A stretch of DNA of 64,000 bases from Tumebacillus lacus (GCF_026410385.1 NZ_JAPMLT010000015.1:1-64000); one strand, 5' to 3'; positions 35,168 to 45,725 are shown, counted from the first letter of the stretch. Made by a program: numbers and translations. The notes: generated by a model from the sequence alone, not told the origin.

Positions 35168-36406
35168 ATGAGGCTGTTTCTCTCGCTGGAAGAAGCGTGG
35201 GAGGAGATCGGGGCACGGACGACAACGCTTGGCACGGAGCTGGTGGCGTTGCACGACGCGTACGGTCGGCGGCTCGCGTCGCCCGTGCAAAGCAAGATGG
35301 CATTTCCGCCGTTCGACCGTTCTGCGTTGGACGGGTATGCGGTGCTGGCAGACGATGTGGCGGGAGCGGCCCCCGATGCGCCGGTCTGGCTGGATGTGAT
35401 CGAGGAGGTCGGCGCGGGACGCGTCCCGGAGCGGGTCGTCGGTCCCGGACAGGCCGTTCGGATCATGACGGGAGCACCGATCCCGGTCGGTGCCGATGCG
35501 GTTGTGCGATTGGAAGGCACGGAGCGCGATGCGGACGGCGGGCGGGTCAAAGTGATGCTCGCCGTCCCGCGCGGCGAAGCGATCTCCGTCCAAGGCGAGG
35601 ACGCGCCTGCGGGCACGTTGCTGCTCACGCCGGGAGTGCGCATCGGCGCAGCGGAGACAGCGGTGCTGGCGACAAACGGCGAAGGCACCGTCTCCGTCTA
35701 CCGCCGTCCCCGCGTGGGGATCCTCGTGTCCGGCGAAGAGGTGCGGCCGCTCGGATCGACGCTCGATCCCGGCCAGATCTACGACAGCAACGGACCGATG
35801 CTGGCCGCGCTCGTGCGGGACAGCGGCTGTGAGCCGGTGCTGTACGGGCAGGTCGGCGACGATCTCGCCGGCACGGCGGATACCGTGCGGCGGGCGGCCG
35901 AGGAGTGCGACCTCGTGCTCACCACCGGCGGGGTGTCGGTCGGCGACTATGACTTGATGCGCGAGGCGTATGTGCAGGCGGGCGGGGAACTGTATTTCTG
36001 GAAAGTGAAGATCCGCCCGGGCACGCCGGTCACGTTTGCCGGGATCGGCGGGACGCCGATGGTCGGGCTGTCGGGCAATCCGGCTGCGGCATTTGTCAAT
36101 TACGTGCTGCTCGTCGTCCCGCTCTTGAATAAGCTGGCGGGCGATCCCGAGCCTTTGCATCGGCCGCTTCGGGCGGTGCTCGACTCGCAGATCGAAGCAC
36201 GTCCGATCGGCCTCGACCGATTCTTGCGGGCGTATGTAGGGGTCAAAGACGGGGTCGTCACCGTATCGGTGCCAGGCAAAGGGCAAAAGGCGGGCATCCT
36301 CACCTCGCTGCTCGGCGTGCAGGGACTGGTGCGCATCCCGGCCCATCAGGAACCGGGACAGGGGCAGTTGGTCGACGTGTATCTGTTGCCGGAGTTCTCG
36401 CGATGA
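35168..36406 (+). CDS. moeA: Molybdopterin molybdotransferase
   Basis: 412 aa, ATG directly after the previous stop codon, so translation is coupled. Inserts molybdate into molybdopterin. Seen: the MoeA signature PPFDRSALDGYAV (about 41-53), MTGAPIPVGADAVVR, the MoCF domain VLTTGGVSVGDYDLM and the loop GLSGNPAAAFVNY, then the C-terminal beta domain. Full length. Overlaps mobB by ATGA. Confidence 0.94.
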   Translation: MRLFLSLEEAWEEIGARTTTLGTELVALHDAYGRRLASPVQSKMAFPPFDRSALDGYAVLADDVAGAAPDAPVWLDVIEEVGAGRVPERVVGPGQAVRIMTGAPIPVGADAVVRLEGTERDADGGRVKVMLAVPRGEAISVQGEDAPAGTLLLTPGVRIGAAETAVLATNGEGTVSVYRRPRVGILVSGEEVRPLGSTLDPGQIYDSNGPMLAALVRDSGCEPVLYGQVGDDLAGTADTVRRAAEECDLVLTTGGVSVGDYDLMREAYVQAGGELYFWKVKIRPGTPVTFAGIGGTPMVGLSGNPAAAFVNYVLLVVPLLNKLAGDPEPLHRPLRAVLDSQIEARPIGLDRFLRAYVGVKDGVVTVSVPGKGQKAGILTSLLGVQGLVRIPAHQEPGQGQLVDVYLLPEFSR

Positions 36407-36927
36407 GCCGCGTGCCCGCCGTGGCGGTGGTCGGCTATAAAAATACGGGCAAGACCACGCTGGTCGCCCGCCTCGTCGCCGCTTTCCAGCAGGAGGGCTG
36501 CCGCGTCGGCACGTGCAAGCACGACGGCGGCCACGACTTCGAATACGACCGACCCGGCACCGACTCGCAGCAACATCGCGAGGCCGGAGCGGCTGTGACG
36601 TTGCTCGCCTCCCGTACGAAGGCGGTGCTGGGAATGTTCTACGGCGAGCAAGGACAGCCGGAGCCGGAGTTGGAGACGTGGCTCGATCTGCTGTCCGCTC
36701 CCGAGCACGGGCTGGACCTGATCCTCGTCGAAGGCTGGAAAAGGTCCGATCTGCCCAAGATCGTCCTGCTCGGTCCCGAGAAAATTGAACGAATCACGAA
36801 CGTTCTCGCGTACGCCGCCGATTGTAAAGGCTCTTCAATTGCAGACGATGGGCGGCAGGTGTATGATAGAGAAGACATCGATTCATTCGTTCAATTGATC
36901 AAGGAGCAGGTGCTCGGCAAGCGTTGA
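36403..36927 (+). CDS. mobB: Molybdopterin-guanine dinucleotide biosynthesis adapter protein
   Basis: 174 aa, overlapping moeA by four bases. P-loop [10 protein letters not shown] (residues 11-20), then the conserved [17 protein letters not shown] and [12 protein letters not shown] motifs. A GTP-binding partner of MobA that helps hand over the finished cofactor. Last of the five Mo-cofactor genes; tatA follows 44 bases later. Confidence 0.92.
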   Translation: MSRVPAVAVVGYKNTGKTTLVARLVAAFQQEGCRVGTCKHDGGHDFEYDRPGTDSQQHREAGAAVTLLASRTKAVLGMFYGEQGQPEPELETWLDLLSAPEHGLDLILVEGWKRSDLPKIVLLGPEKIERITNVLAYAADCKGSSIADDGRQVYDREDIDSFVQLIKEQVLGKR

Positions 36928-36971
36928 GCGGTTCCTTGTATATCGACTATCGACTATCGGGAGGAATACAC

Positions 36972-37172
36972 ATGCTGTCCAATATCGGTTTTCCGGGCTT
37001 GATCCTCATCTTGATCATCGCTCTGATCGTATTTGGTCCGAACAAACTGCCGGAGGTCGGCCGCGCGTTTGGCCGCACGTTGAAAGAATTCAAATCGGCG
37101 ACCAAAGGTCTGGCTGACGACGACGAAGACAAGAAGGAAAAGCCCGCTCTGGCATCCGCTGACAAACAGTAA
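36972..37172 (+). CDS. tatA: Twin-arginine translocase subunit TatA
   Basis: 66 aa from ATG 36972 behind GGGAGGA; a GTG at 36924 has no site. Short N-terminal membrane helix ([21 protein letters not shown]), the FGP hinge, the amphipathic helix [17 protein letters not shown] and an acidic/basic tail, all typical of TatA. Forms the pore with TatC to export folded proteins with RR signal peptides. Next to the Mo-cofactor genes, fitting export of molybdoenzymes. Confidence 0.95.
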   Translation: MLSNIGFPGLILILIIALIVFGPNKLPEVGRAFGRTLKEFKSATKGLADDDEDKKEKPALASADKQ

Positions 37173-37208
37173 TCGAGATTTGCACGGAGCCAGAGAGGAG
37201 TGCAGCCT

Positions 37209-37991
37209 TTGAGCGAGCAGACCCAAGATCAACATTTAGTCTCACATCTCGCCGAACTGCGCAAGCGGATCATCTGGACGCTGGTCGTCTTTATCGTGTT
37301 CTTGGCTGTCACCTTCATCTGGGTGCAGCCGATCTACGAGTTTCTCGTGAGCGACGCCACCCGGCTGTTCCCGGATATGAAGATGGACCGATTGGTCGCG
37401 CTGGGGCCGGGCGAAGTGTTGCGCGTGTATTTCACCGTCGCGGGGCTGACAGCGCTCGGATTTACCCTGCCGGTGCTTCTGTTCCAGATCTGGGCGTTCA
37501 TCCGTCCGGCGCTGGAGGAGCGCGAGGCGCAGATGGCGTTGCGCTTTTTGCCGCTTGTGCTCGGGATGTTCGTGTTTGGTATCCTGTTCGGGTACTATTT
37601 CGTCTTCCCGCTCTTGTACAAGTTTTTGTACCAACTCGGGAGCCAGACGTTCACGTTGCAATACACGGCGGCGAACTACTTTGGTTTTATGTCGAACATC
37701 GTCATCCCGTTCGGCTTTATCTTTGAAATGCCGGTCGCGGTGATGTTCTTGACCCGCATCGGCATCCTCACGCCGCAGACGCTGATCAAGGTGCGCAAAT
37801 ACGCGTACTTTGGCATCATCGTCATCGCGTCGATGATTTCGCCGCCCGACTTTATCTCGCATCTCTCCGTCGCGGCTCCGATGTTCGTGCTCTATGAGGT
37901 GTCGATCCTGATCGCCAAATGGAGCTGGAAGAAACGTCAACAATCCCTCGCCGAAGCGGAAGCCCGCTATGCGGCGGAGGAGCAGGAATAA
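37209..37991 (+). CDS. tatC: Twin-arginine translocase subunit TatC
   Basis: 260 aa from TTG 37209, eight bases after GAGAGGAG; a GTG at 37200 abuts the site. Six membrane helices. The N-terminal signal-binding motif HLAELRKRIIW, the first periplasmic cap and the FIRPALEERE loop with the conserved Glu are present; also AASMISPPD near helix 5/6 in the usual form. Receptor for twin-arginine signal peptides. Followed by a terminator. Confidence 0.95.
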   Translation: MSEQTQDQHLVSHLAELRKRIIWTLVVFIVFLAVTFIWVQPIYEFLVSDATRLFPDMKMDRLVALGPGEVLRVYFTVAGLTALGFTLPVLLFQIWAFIRPALEEREAQMALRFLPLVLGMFVFGILFGYYFVFPLLYKFLYQLGSQTFTLQYTAANYFGFMSNIVIPFGFIFEMPVAVMFLTRIGILTPQTLIKVRKYAYFGIIVIASMISPPDFISHLSVAAPMFVLYEVSILIAKWSWKKRQQSLAEAEARYAAEEQE

Positions 37992-38002
37992 TACGCAACA
38001 TA

Positions 38003-38037
38003 AAAAAGGACGAGCCCCTCGGGACTCGTCTTTTTTT
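38003..38037. terminator. Two-way terminator between tatC and the DUF4003 gene
   Basis: GACGAG-CC-loop-GG-CTCGTC stem flanked by an A-run and a T-run; serves both converging genes. Confidence 0.8.
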
Positions 38038-38041
38038 GCGT

Positions 38042-39067
38042 TTATTCTCCGCCGCCCCCGTCACTGCCGTCGCTGCTGTCAAAGCCGGAGGAGGAGATGC
38101 CGGCGAGCGCGCCTTCGAGCAGGATCAGGTCGAACGTTTCGAGGCCTTGGTACTGGGAGGCTTCGGCGTAGAGCGTCAGTTGCAACTCGCTGTGTTGCTG
38201 CTCGTTGCGGTAGTCGCGCAGGAAGGACTGCACCGCCGGATGGAGCAACGCATACCGTGAGTGCCAGCGAAACTGCGAGTCGCGGTTGAGCAGGTGGAAG
38301 CGGTAGAGGATCACGTCGAGGGCGTGGTCCGGCTCGATGCCGAGCAAGCTCAAGGTCTGGGCTTGTTTGATCACGCCGCTTTTCAGGAATTTGTTTTCTT
38401 TAAATGATTGAAGCCACAATCCATGCAGCCGCTGCACCTCGACCGGTTCGCGGCGGCTCCACAGCAGGGCCCAGGCAAAGCGGACGGTGTCTTCCGTTTT
38501 CGGCATGCCGAGCCCGACGAGCTGCCGGTAGCCGTTTTCGACATCGTCGACCAGATCGGCGGGACGCTTGTTCGGATGGAGGCCGACGGCGATCGTCATC
38601 AACGGCAGCAGGCGGCCGGAGGTGAGGAAGCGATGCCGTTTGCGCCACTCGCGGTAGACAGCGAGCAGCCTGGTCACGCGGTCGTCGGGATCGATCCCGG
38701 TGTCGGACGACATCTGTTGCAAGGTGAGGAGCACGGTGATCACCACCTGCGTCGAGGACAGGAAGCGGGAGAGGCGGTGTTCCTTGACCGTCTGCTCCAC
38801 TTCCTGATAGATGCCGATCGTTTGGTTCGGAGAGTAGCGGCCGCGCGTCAAAAACGCAGCGGCGATGTGACGCATCCGCTTCAGCTCCGAATCGGAGGAG
38901 GCGGTGCGGTCGATCTCGGCCGCCGTCTCCCAATATCTCTTCTCCTGTTCCGGGCTCATGCCGGCGATCATCGTCGCCAGGAACAGGCGCTTGTTGTCGG
39001 TGAGTTTGTTCATGGTGTCGGGATGTGTTTTTAATTCTTGGTATTTACGAATTACACTCTCGATCAT
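38042..39067 (-). CDS. DUF4003 family protein
   Basis: 341 aa from ATG 39067 after GGGGTGGTG; an ATG at 39154 would add 29 residues without a site. All-helical, soluble; typical DUF4003 features are the start ESVIRKYQELKTHPD, KRLFLATMIAGM, and MTIAVGLHPNKRP in the middle. The C-terminus is a Ser/Asp/Gly-rich tail, as often in this family. Function unknown; found mainly in Bacillota. Divergent from the DUF4230 gene. Confidence 0.75.
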   Translation of the reverse strand: MIESVIRKYQELKTHPDTMNKLTDNKRLFLATMIAGMSPEQEKRYWETAAEIDRTASSDSELKRMRHIAAAFLTRGRYSPNQTIGIYQEVEQTVKEHRLSRFLSSTQVVITVLLTLQQMSSDTGIDPDDRVTRLLAVYREWRKRHRFLTSGRLLPLMTIAVGLHPNKRPADLVDDVENGYRQLVGLGMPKTEDTVRFAWALLWSRREPVEVQRLHGLWLQSFKENKFLKSGVIKQAQTLSLLGIEPDHALDVILYRFHLLNRDSQFRWHSRYALLHPAVQSFLRDYRNEQQHSELQLTLYAEASQYQGLETFDLILLEGALAGISSSGFDSSDGSDGGGGE

Positions 39068-39235
39068 TGCTTTCACCACCCCATACGGTATACCCCACCT
39101 ATATTTTACTGGAAACGAAGGAAACCGTCGATGACTGACGATTTTTCTGTACAAGTGTCGGGATCGTGATAGAATTATGGTAACTAGACATGAAAATTCG
39201 TTTCACAAGATATGGATGTAAGGAAGGGATGCCGC

Positions 39236-40102
39236 ATGAAGACGGAACGGGAAGAAGTGATCCGACAAATGCGAGAGGCACAAGAGGAAACGTCGGCGAC
39301 GATGGCGTTGGACTCGCGGACGCTGCCGATGTTCGAAGGCGGGCAAGGAACGCGAGGGGCGCAAGGCCTGCAAGGAGAGCAAGGTCGTCAAGGCGAGCAA
39401 GGTCTGCAAGGTCTGCAAGGTCTGCAAGGCCAGAATGCTTTGCAAGGCGAGGGCATGGCCAAGGAGAAGTTGACCAAAAGTTCGGCCCTTGACACACGTT
39501 GGCGCACGTTTCGCACGCGGCTGTTCGTGACGGTGCTGGTGGCGGCTTCGCTCTCATTTGGGGGCTGGTCGACGTATCAGGCCTACTTTGCGCGACCGAC
39601 TGCGGCGACGTTTATCACCGGCGTCAAGGACATCGCGCAGCTCGCGACGGCCGAAGCGTATGTGACGACGACGGTGGAGGGACAGGACAACAAACTGCTC
39701 GGGATGGAGATTCCGATTGATCTGCCAGGCACGAAGCGGCACTATCTGATGCTGATCCCGGCGAAAATGCTGGCCGGCGTCGATCTGCAACAGGTCGGCG
39801 AGGACGATCTGCTCATCGACCACGGGACCAAGACGATCCAGATCACCCTGCCGCACGCGGCGTTTCTGCAGGAATCGATCCAGATGGAGCAGGTCAAATT
39901 GTTCACCAGCGACGGGCTGTTGCGCTCCTCGTTGAACGCGCAGGAGAGCATCGACATCCTCGCGCAGCACGGCGTCATCGAACGGCTTCGCAAGGAAGCG
40001 TCCGCCTCCGGGCTGCTCGAAACGGCGGAGCGAAACGCGGAGAATGTGCTGCGGAGTCTGTATCGGGAGTTTGGATATCAGGTGAAAGTGAACTTCAGAT
40101 AG
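39236..40102 (+). CDS. Membrane protein with collagen-like GXQ repeats and a DUF4230-like domain
   Basis: 288 aa from ATG 39236 behind GGAAGGGA; an upstream ATG at 39212 precedes the site. Residues ~35-73 hold a collagen-like tract with Gly every third position and Gln mostly in the Y place (GAQ GLQ GEQ GRQ GEQ GLQ GLQ GLQ). A membrane helix follows (about 96-112), then an outside domain (113-288) resembling DUF4230, a family of unknown function. By the positive-inside rule the collagen-like tract would be cytoplasmic, which is unusual. The DNA of the tract is a 9-base repeat. Confidence 0.75.
   Translation: MKTEREEVIRQMREAQEETSATMALDSRTLPMFEGGQGTRGAQGLQGEQGRQGEQGLQGLQGLQGQNALQGEGMAKEKLTKSSALDTRWRTFRTRLFVTVLVAASLSFGGWSTYQAYFARPTAATFITGVKDIAQLATAEAYVTTTVEGQDNKLLGMEIPIDLPGTKRHYLMLIPAKMLAGVDLQQVGEDDLLIDHGTKTIQITLPHAAFLQESIQMEQVKLFTSDGLLRSSLNAQESIDILAQHGVIERLRKEASASGLLETAERNAENVLRSLYREFGYQVKVNFR
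39352..39433 (+). repeat. Coding 9-base tandem repeat (GXQ tract)
   Basis: Degenerate and perfect copies of CAAGGTCTG and related CAAGGCGAG units encoding the Gln-Gly-X tract. The last three copies are nearly identical, so copy number may vary between strains. Confidence 0.75.
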
Positions 40103-40147
40103 AAAAAGTCCTGTTCGAAAAGAAACAGGGCTTTTTTCTATCACCCC
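40103..40147 (+). terminator. Terminator after the DUF4230 gene
   Basis: AAAAAGTCCTGTT pairs with AACAGGGCTTTTTT (one G-T pair), ending in a T-run. Confidence 0.8.
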
Positions 40148-40304
40148 CGCGTATAGTAGGGAAGAGTGTTGGACAACCTGATTCCTTGGGTGGAATCACG
40201 GGAAATCCTTTGAAAACCGCTGAAAATGTGAGACTGCAGGAGATGATCGTGATTTTAGGGCGAGAATTTTTACAAAATCGCCAAAGAAAATGGCACCACC
40301 GCTC

Positions 40305-40371
40305 TTGAAAAGGGGTTTTCAAACGATTATCATAAGAATTGGAATTAGCACTCGGGGTTGCTGAGTGCTAA
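40305..40371 (+). promoter_or_regulatory. groESL promoter and CIRCE operator
   Basis: Promoter TTGAAA (40305-40310), 17 bases, TATCAT (40328-40333). The CIRCE operator is perfect: TTAGCACTC (40345-40353), nine bases, GAGTGCTAA (40363-40371). HrcA repressor binds CIRCE and releases it on heat shock. The ~160 bases upstream (40148-40304) show nothing else I can name. Confidence 0.95.
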
Positions 40372-40401
40372 CAAAAACCGACATTCAAGGAGGGTTTTTG
40401 C

Positions 40402-40686
40402 ATGATCAAGCCGATTGGTGACCGTGTGGTCCTCAAAGTTGTGGAACGTGAAGAAAAAACAGCGTCTGGTCTGTTCCTGCCGGATACTGCGAAAGAAAAG
40501 CCGCAAGAGGGCGAAATCGTAGCAGTAGGCACCGGCAAGCTGGTTGGCGACAAGATCGTCGCTCTGGACGTAGCAGCGGGCGACCGCGTGATCTACTCCA
40601 AATACGCAGGCACCGAAGTGAAATACGAAGGTGTGGAATACCTGATCCTGCGTGAGTCCGACATTCTCGCAATCGTCGAGAAGTAA
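40402..40686 (+). CDS. groES: Co-chaperonin GroES
   Basis: 94 aa, normal length. N-terminal [34 protein letters not shown] with the mobile loop that docks on GroEL, then [31 protein letters not shown]. Forms the heptameric lid of the chaperonin chamber. First gene of the CIRCE-controlled operon; AAGGAGGG ribosome site; groEL starts 79 bases later. Confidence 0.98.
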   Translation: MIKPIGDRVVLKVVEREEKTASGLFLPDTAKEKPQEGEIVAVGTGKLVGDKIVALDVAAGDRVIYSKYAGTEVKYEGVEYLILRESDILAIVEK

Positions 40687-40726
40687 GATCCCTCACACAT
40701 AGAAGACTTGTTTTGAAGAGTTGTAA

Positions 40727-42400
<1,674 letters not shown>

Positions 42401-42418
42401 GAAAAGCCTTGCAAAAGG

Positions 42419-42456
42419 CGAAAACCACTCCCGAGTTTGGGGAGTGGTTTTTTTGT
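42419..42456 (+). terminator. Terminator of groESL
   Basis: AAAACCACTCCC pairs with GGGAGTGGTTTT, followed by seven T residues. Confidence 0.9.
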
Positions 42457-42480
42457 GCGGTTAGAAGACGGCCCTTGAAG

Positions 42481-42634
42481 TGGTATAATAAACCAACAGG
42501 ATCGCTCAGACACGGGCTGAATGAAAATCGCAGAAAAGCAAGTGACGAGGCTCGTAAGTTACTCGTTGATATCGAACGCAGCCGATGCGATCTATATAAG
42601 ACCACCTGTTCTTTTGCAGGTGGTTTTTCGTTTG
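42481..42634 (+). ncRNA. Candidate leader/attenuator or small RNA upstream of the sigma-factor fusion
   Basis: An extended -10 promoter TGGTATAAT (42481-42489) is followed by ~110 bases with several short inverted repeats and then a terminator hairpin ACCACCTG/CAGGTGGT plus T-run (42601-42629). No ORF with a ribosome site fits inside. It could be a free small RNA of ~135 bases or a leader that controls read-through into the downstream gene, whose ribosome site is at 42690. Not matched to a known RNA family. Confidence 0.4.
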
Positions 42635-42705
42635 GCAATGTAAGATTCAGCTCTCCCCCGGCATCTGGAGAGTAGACCCGAAAAAATAAGGAGGTGAGAG
42701 GTGGC

Positions 42706-44415
42706 ATGGAAGATCACGAATTAGTCGAAGCCGCCCGCACTGGCGAACCATCCGCTTTTAGCGAACTGGTGCGGCGGCATCGGGCGCGTGCAGTTGGTAT
42801 GGCGCAGGCGATGGTGCGCGATCCGCATCTGGCAGACGACATTGTGCAGGAGGCGTTAATTCGGGCATTTATGCACCTTGGCACCCTTGTCGACGGCAAA
42901 CGCTTTATCCCCTGGCTTCAGCAGATCGTGCGGCGGCAGGCATTGATGAAGTTGCGGCGCGGGGGTGTATATGGGAAAGAGCGGCCGTTCTCCAGCTTTG
43001 AGGAGACGGCGGCGGAGTGGGATGCGCGGGATCTCGACAGTATTCTGTTCCACCTGCGTCGGTCTGTTGCCAAGCGCGAAGGGGAGGAAGACCCCGGGGA
43101 GCGGGTGGAGCGGCGTGAGGTGTTCGATGTGTTGCAGCATCTGATCGGGTGCCTGTCCAAGCGGGAGCGGGAGATTTTTATCGCGTACTTTTTCCGGCAG
43201 CTCACCCCGCAGGAGATCGCCGACCTCTATGCCACCTCCACCGGGAATGTCTACACCGCACTGCACCGGGCGAAACAAAAGGTTCAGAAGGAGCGGTATC
43301 GGGTGTATTTGAAATTCCAGATCGAGAAGCGGAAGGGGATGGGCTGTTTGAGTCGCAAGGTGTTGGAGGAACCGTCGTTTTTATATCAGAAGGAAGGCAG
43401 TTACGCGGCCATGCCGTTGATGATGCACGCGGCGTTGCGATATACGGAAAAAGATGACCTGTCGCTCACCGAAGTGATGGGCCTCACTTCTCACGCGTTC
43501 CGGTTCCAAGCCGGGCCGGAGATGAGTCCGGCCGGGCCGACGGCATTTGATTGGAAGAGCGTGGCCGTGCAGGGGCTGAAGGCGCTCGGGTTCAGCGGCA
43601 AGGCGGTGAGTACCGGGACGAGGATGACCGAGCCGACGCCCGAAGATCTCGCTGAAGGTCTCGCGCTCGTGCAGGATTCGATTGACGACGGAGTGCCGGT
43701 GATCGCGTGGAATCTTGACAGTGCAGGGTTTGGTCTGATTTACGGATATGACGATGAGCGGCAGGTGTTTCATGGCTGGGATGTGTCCGCGCCGGGGAAG
43801 GAGTTGGCGTACGACCAACTCGGCCGGGGGCAGTATCCGGAGCTGTTCGTGCTCGCTCTTGGCAAACGCACGGAAGAGGCGCATCGCACGGTGGACCTCG
43901 TGCCGATCTCTCCGCAGACGGAGCTGAAACTGCGCAACTACCGCGAGACGTTGCGGCTCGCGCTGGAGATGGCGATCCGGCATGCGCGCGGCGAGGAGAG
44001 AGCGGCGTTGCCAGGCTATGCCGTCGGGCTGGCGGCGTATGACGTGTTTGCCGATGCGCTGCTGCAAGGGGCGGCGCATCCGTTCGGGAGCGCATACACG
44101 GCGGCGGTGGTCGGGGAGGCGCGCAAATCTGCGGCGGAGTTTTTGACGCGGCTCAGCCGACCCTATCGCCATTTCCGCACGCTGCAGCCGCATCACTACC
44201 AGTTCCAGCAGCTCGCGGCTCTCGCGGCGGCGCATTATGCGCGGGTGTCGGCGGCGTGGCTCGGGATCGAGGCGCTGTTCCCCTTCCCGGCGGCGCAAGA
44301 TGAGATCACGGTGGATGTGCGGGAGAAGGCGATCACCCTGCTCGCGGAGGCGAAGGCGGCGGAGGAGCAAGGGGTGGCCGTGTTGGAGTCCATGTATGAG
44401 TGTGTGAAGTCGTGA
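42706..44415 (+). CDS. ECF-type sigma factor fused to a large C-terminal BtrH-like domain
   Basis: 569 aa from ATG 42706, ten bases after AGGAGG. Residues ~13-85 form sigma region 2 (AFSELVRRH, LADDIVQEALIRAF, RFIPWLQQIVRRQAL) and ~143-195 region 4 (CLSKREREIFIAYFFRQLTPQEIADLYATS). The remaining ~370 residues are not part of a normal ECF factor: they resemble the butirosin BtrH N-terminal / C39-like fold (GVPVIAWNLDSAGFGLIYGYDDERQVFHGWD), but I see no candidate catalytic Cys there (Cys only at ~149, ~214 and near the end). No anti-sigma gene is adjacent, so the C-terminal domain may be a built-in regulator or sensor. This is inference. Confidence 0.75.
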   Translation: MEDHELVEAARTGEPSAFSELVRRHRARAVGMAQAMVRDPHLADDIVQEALIRAFMHLGTLVDGKRFIPWLQQIVRRQALMKLRRGGVYGKERPFSSFEETAAEWDARDLDSILFHLRRSVAKREGEEDPGERVERREVFDVLQHLIGCLSKREREIFIAYFFRQLTPQEIADLYATSTGNVYTALHRAKQKVQKERYRVYLKFQIEKRKGMGCLSRKVLEEPSFLYQKEGSYAAMPLMMHAALRYTEKDDLSLTEVMGLTSHAFRFQAGPEMSPAGPTAFDWKSVAVQGLKALGFSGKAVSTGTRMTEPTPEDLAEGLALVQDSIDDGVPVIAWNLDSAGFGLIYGYDDERQVFHGWDVSAPGKELAYDQLGRGQYPELFVLALGKRTEEAHRTVDLVPISPQTELKLRNYRETLRLALEMAIRHARGEERAALPGYAVGLAAYDVFADALLQGAAHPFGSAYTAAVVGEARKSAAEFLTRLSRPYRHFRTLQPHHYQFQQLAALAAAHYARVSAAWLGIEALFPFPAAQDEITVDVREKAITLLAEAKAAEEQGVAVLESMYECVKS

Positions 44416-44420
44416 ATACA

Positions 44421-44462
44421 AATAGGCTCGGTTCCTTTTGGGGATGCCGGGCTCTTTTTTTC
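44421..44462 (+). terminator. Weak terminator after the sigma-factor fusion gene
   Basis: An imperfect GC-rich hairpin (GGCTCGG...CCGGGCTC) followed by seven T residues. Confidence 0.55.
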
Positions 44463-44637
44463 GTCAAATTCCCTAAAAATTCTTCCTAGACCCGCCAATT
44501 TCTTGTCGATTTGGTTACAAGCTTGTCTGATTGGCAGGAACCTCCCTCTTGTTCGCGAACCTATTGGACGGTAGAATTTTAAATCGACAATGTTCGACAG
44601 ATGGGGTATGGGAATTTACGGAGAGGTGTGAAAGGCC

Positions 44638-45708
44638 TTGTTATCGGGGAAACAGAAATTGTACTCGGGCATCTTGGCGGGCTTGCTCTTCACGACCGTG
44701 GTTCCTTCGGATGCACTGGCGAACGGTGCCGATCGTTTGGACCAAGATCGCCAAGAGGCGGCCGATCTGCGCGGTCAGATCGCCGATTTGGACAAAGAGC
44801 ATCAAGAGATGCTGAATCAGATCCAAGCATTGGAATCACAAATCAACGAGGCGATGCAAAAGAGTACCGCCCTCGAAAAAGAGATAGCCGATACGGAGAT
44901 CAAGATCGCGGAACAAAAAGAGAAACTAAAAGACCGCGTGAAAGTGATGTACGAAGGCGGCGATGTGTCGCTGTGGGAAGTGCTGTTTGACGCGACGTCG
45001 TTCAGCGACTTTGTGGAGCGGTTCTCGCTGCTGACGATGATCGTCGACCAAGACAAAAAGCTCGTCGACGAGTTGAAAGCCAACCAAGAGAAGCTCAAGC
45101 GCGACCAAGAGCAGTTGAAAGCGGAGCAGGCAGGCCGCCAAGCCAAACAAGAGCAACTGCTCGCTCTGGAAAAAGAGATGGCGGGCGAGTATGAGGTGCT
45201 CGCTCAAAAGTTGCAGACCAAGGAAGCGGACATCGCGGCGGCGGAGCAAGAGGCGCAGCAACTGTTTGCAAGTTTCCAAGCGGCACAGTCCTCCAGCGAG
45301 CCGCAAATCATCCAGTCGTCGGGTGGCGGCGTGTTTGCCTGGCCGGTGCCGGCGTCGCACAACGTCTCCTCGCCGTTCGGCCCACGCTGGGGCGAGTTCC
45401 ACAAGGGCATCGACATCACGGCGCCGGTCGGCACGCCGATCGTCGCCATCGAGAGCGGCACGGTCGTGGCGGCGGGACCTGCGTCCGGGTACGGGCACTG
45501 GATCATCATCGCGCACGGCAACTCGATGAGTTCGATCTACGGCCACATGTACGCCAACGGGGTCAACGTCTCCGTCGGCCAGCAGGTCCAGCGCGGACAG
45601 GTGATCGGCGCGGTCGGCAACGACGGCCGTTCGACGGGTCCGCACCTGCATTTGTCGATCACAAACAGCGCAGGAGCGTATGTGAACCCGATGGGGTACC
45701 TTCAATAA
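44638..45708 (+). CDS. M23-family peptidoglycan peptidase with N-terminal coiled coil (PcsB/EnvC-like)
   Basis: 356 aa, TTG start about nine bases after GAGAGGTG. Signal peptide 1-28, then a long coiled coil (about 30-215) containing the family block VKVMYEGGDVSLWEVLFDATSFSDFVERF, then an M23 domain (about 235-356) with zinc motifs HKGIDITAP and HLHLS. This layout is that of cell-wall hydrolases controlled through the coiled coil, often by FtsEX. No ftsEX is in the window. Cuts peptide bridges in the wall at division or growth sites; followed by a terminator. Confidence 0.9.
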   Translation: MLSGKQKLYSGILAGLLFTTVVPSDALANGADRLDQDRQEAADLRGQIADLDKEHQEMLNQIQALESQINEAMQKSTALEKEIADTEIKIAEQKEKLKDRVKVMYEGGDVSLWEVLFDATSFSDFVERFSLLTMIVDQDKKLVDELKANQEKLKRDQEQLKAEQAGRQAKQEQLLALEKEMAGEYEVLAQKLQTKEADIAAAEQEAQQLFASFQAAQSSSEPQIIQSSGGGVFAWPVPASHNVSSPFGPRWGEFHKGIDITAPVGTPIVAIESGTVVAAGPASGYGHWIIIAHGNSMSSIYGHMYANGVNVSVGQQVQRGQVIGAVGNDGRSTGPHLHLSITNSAGAYVNPMGYLQ

Positions 45709-45725
45709 ATATCGTGTGACGCGTC

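Noticed and set aside
34496-36346. 616-codon open frame on the minus strand opposite moeA
   Set aside because: Shadow frame of the moeA region with no recognisable domain and no ribosome site.
39352-39433. Short repeats that could be read as a CRISPR or minisatellite
   Set aside because: The 9-base units are in frame and contiguous, encode a Gly-X-Gln tract and have no spacers. No CRISPR array was seen anywhere in the window.
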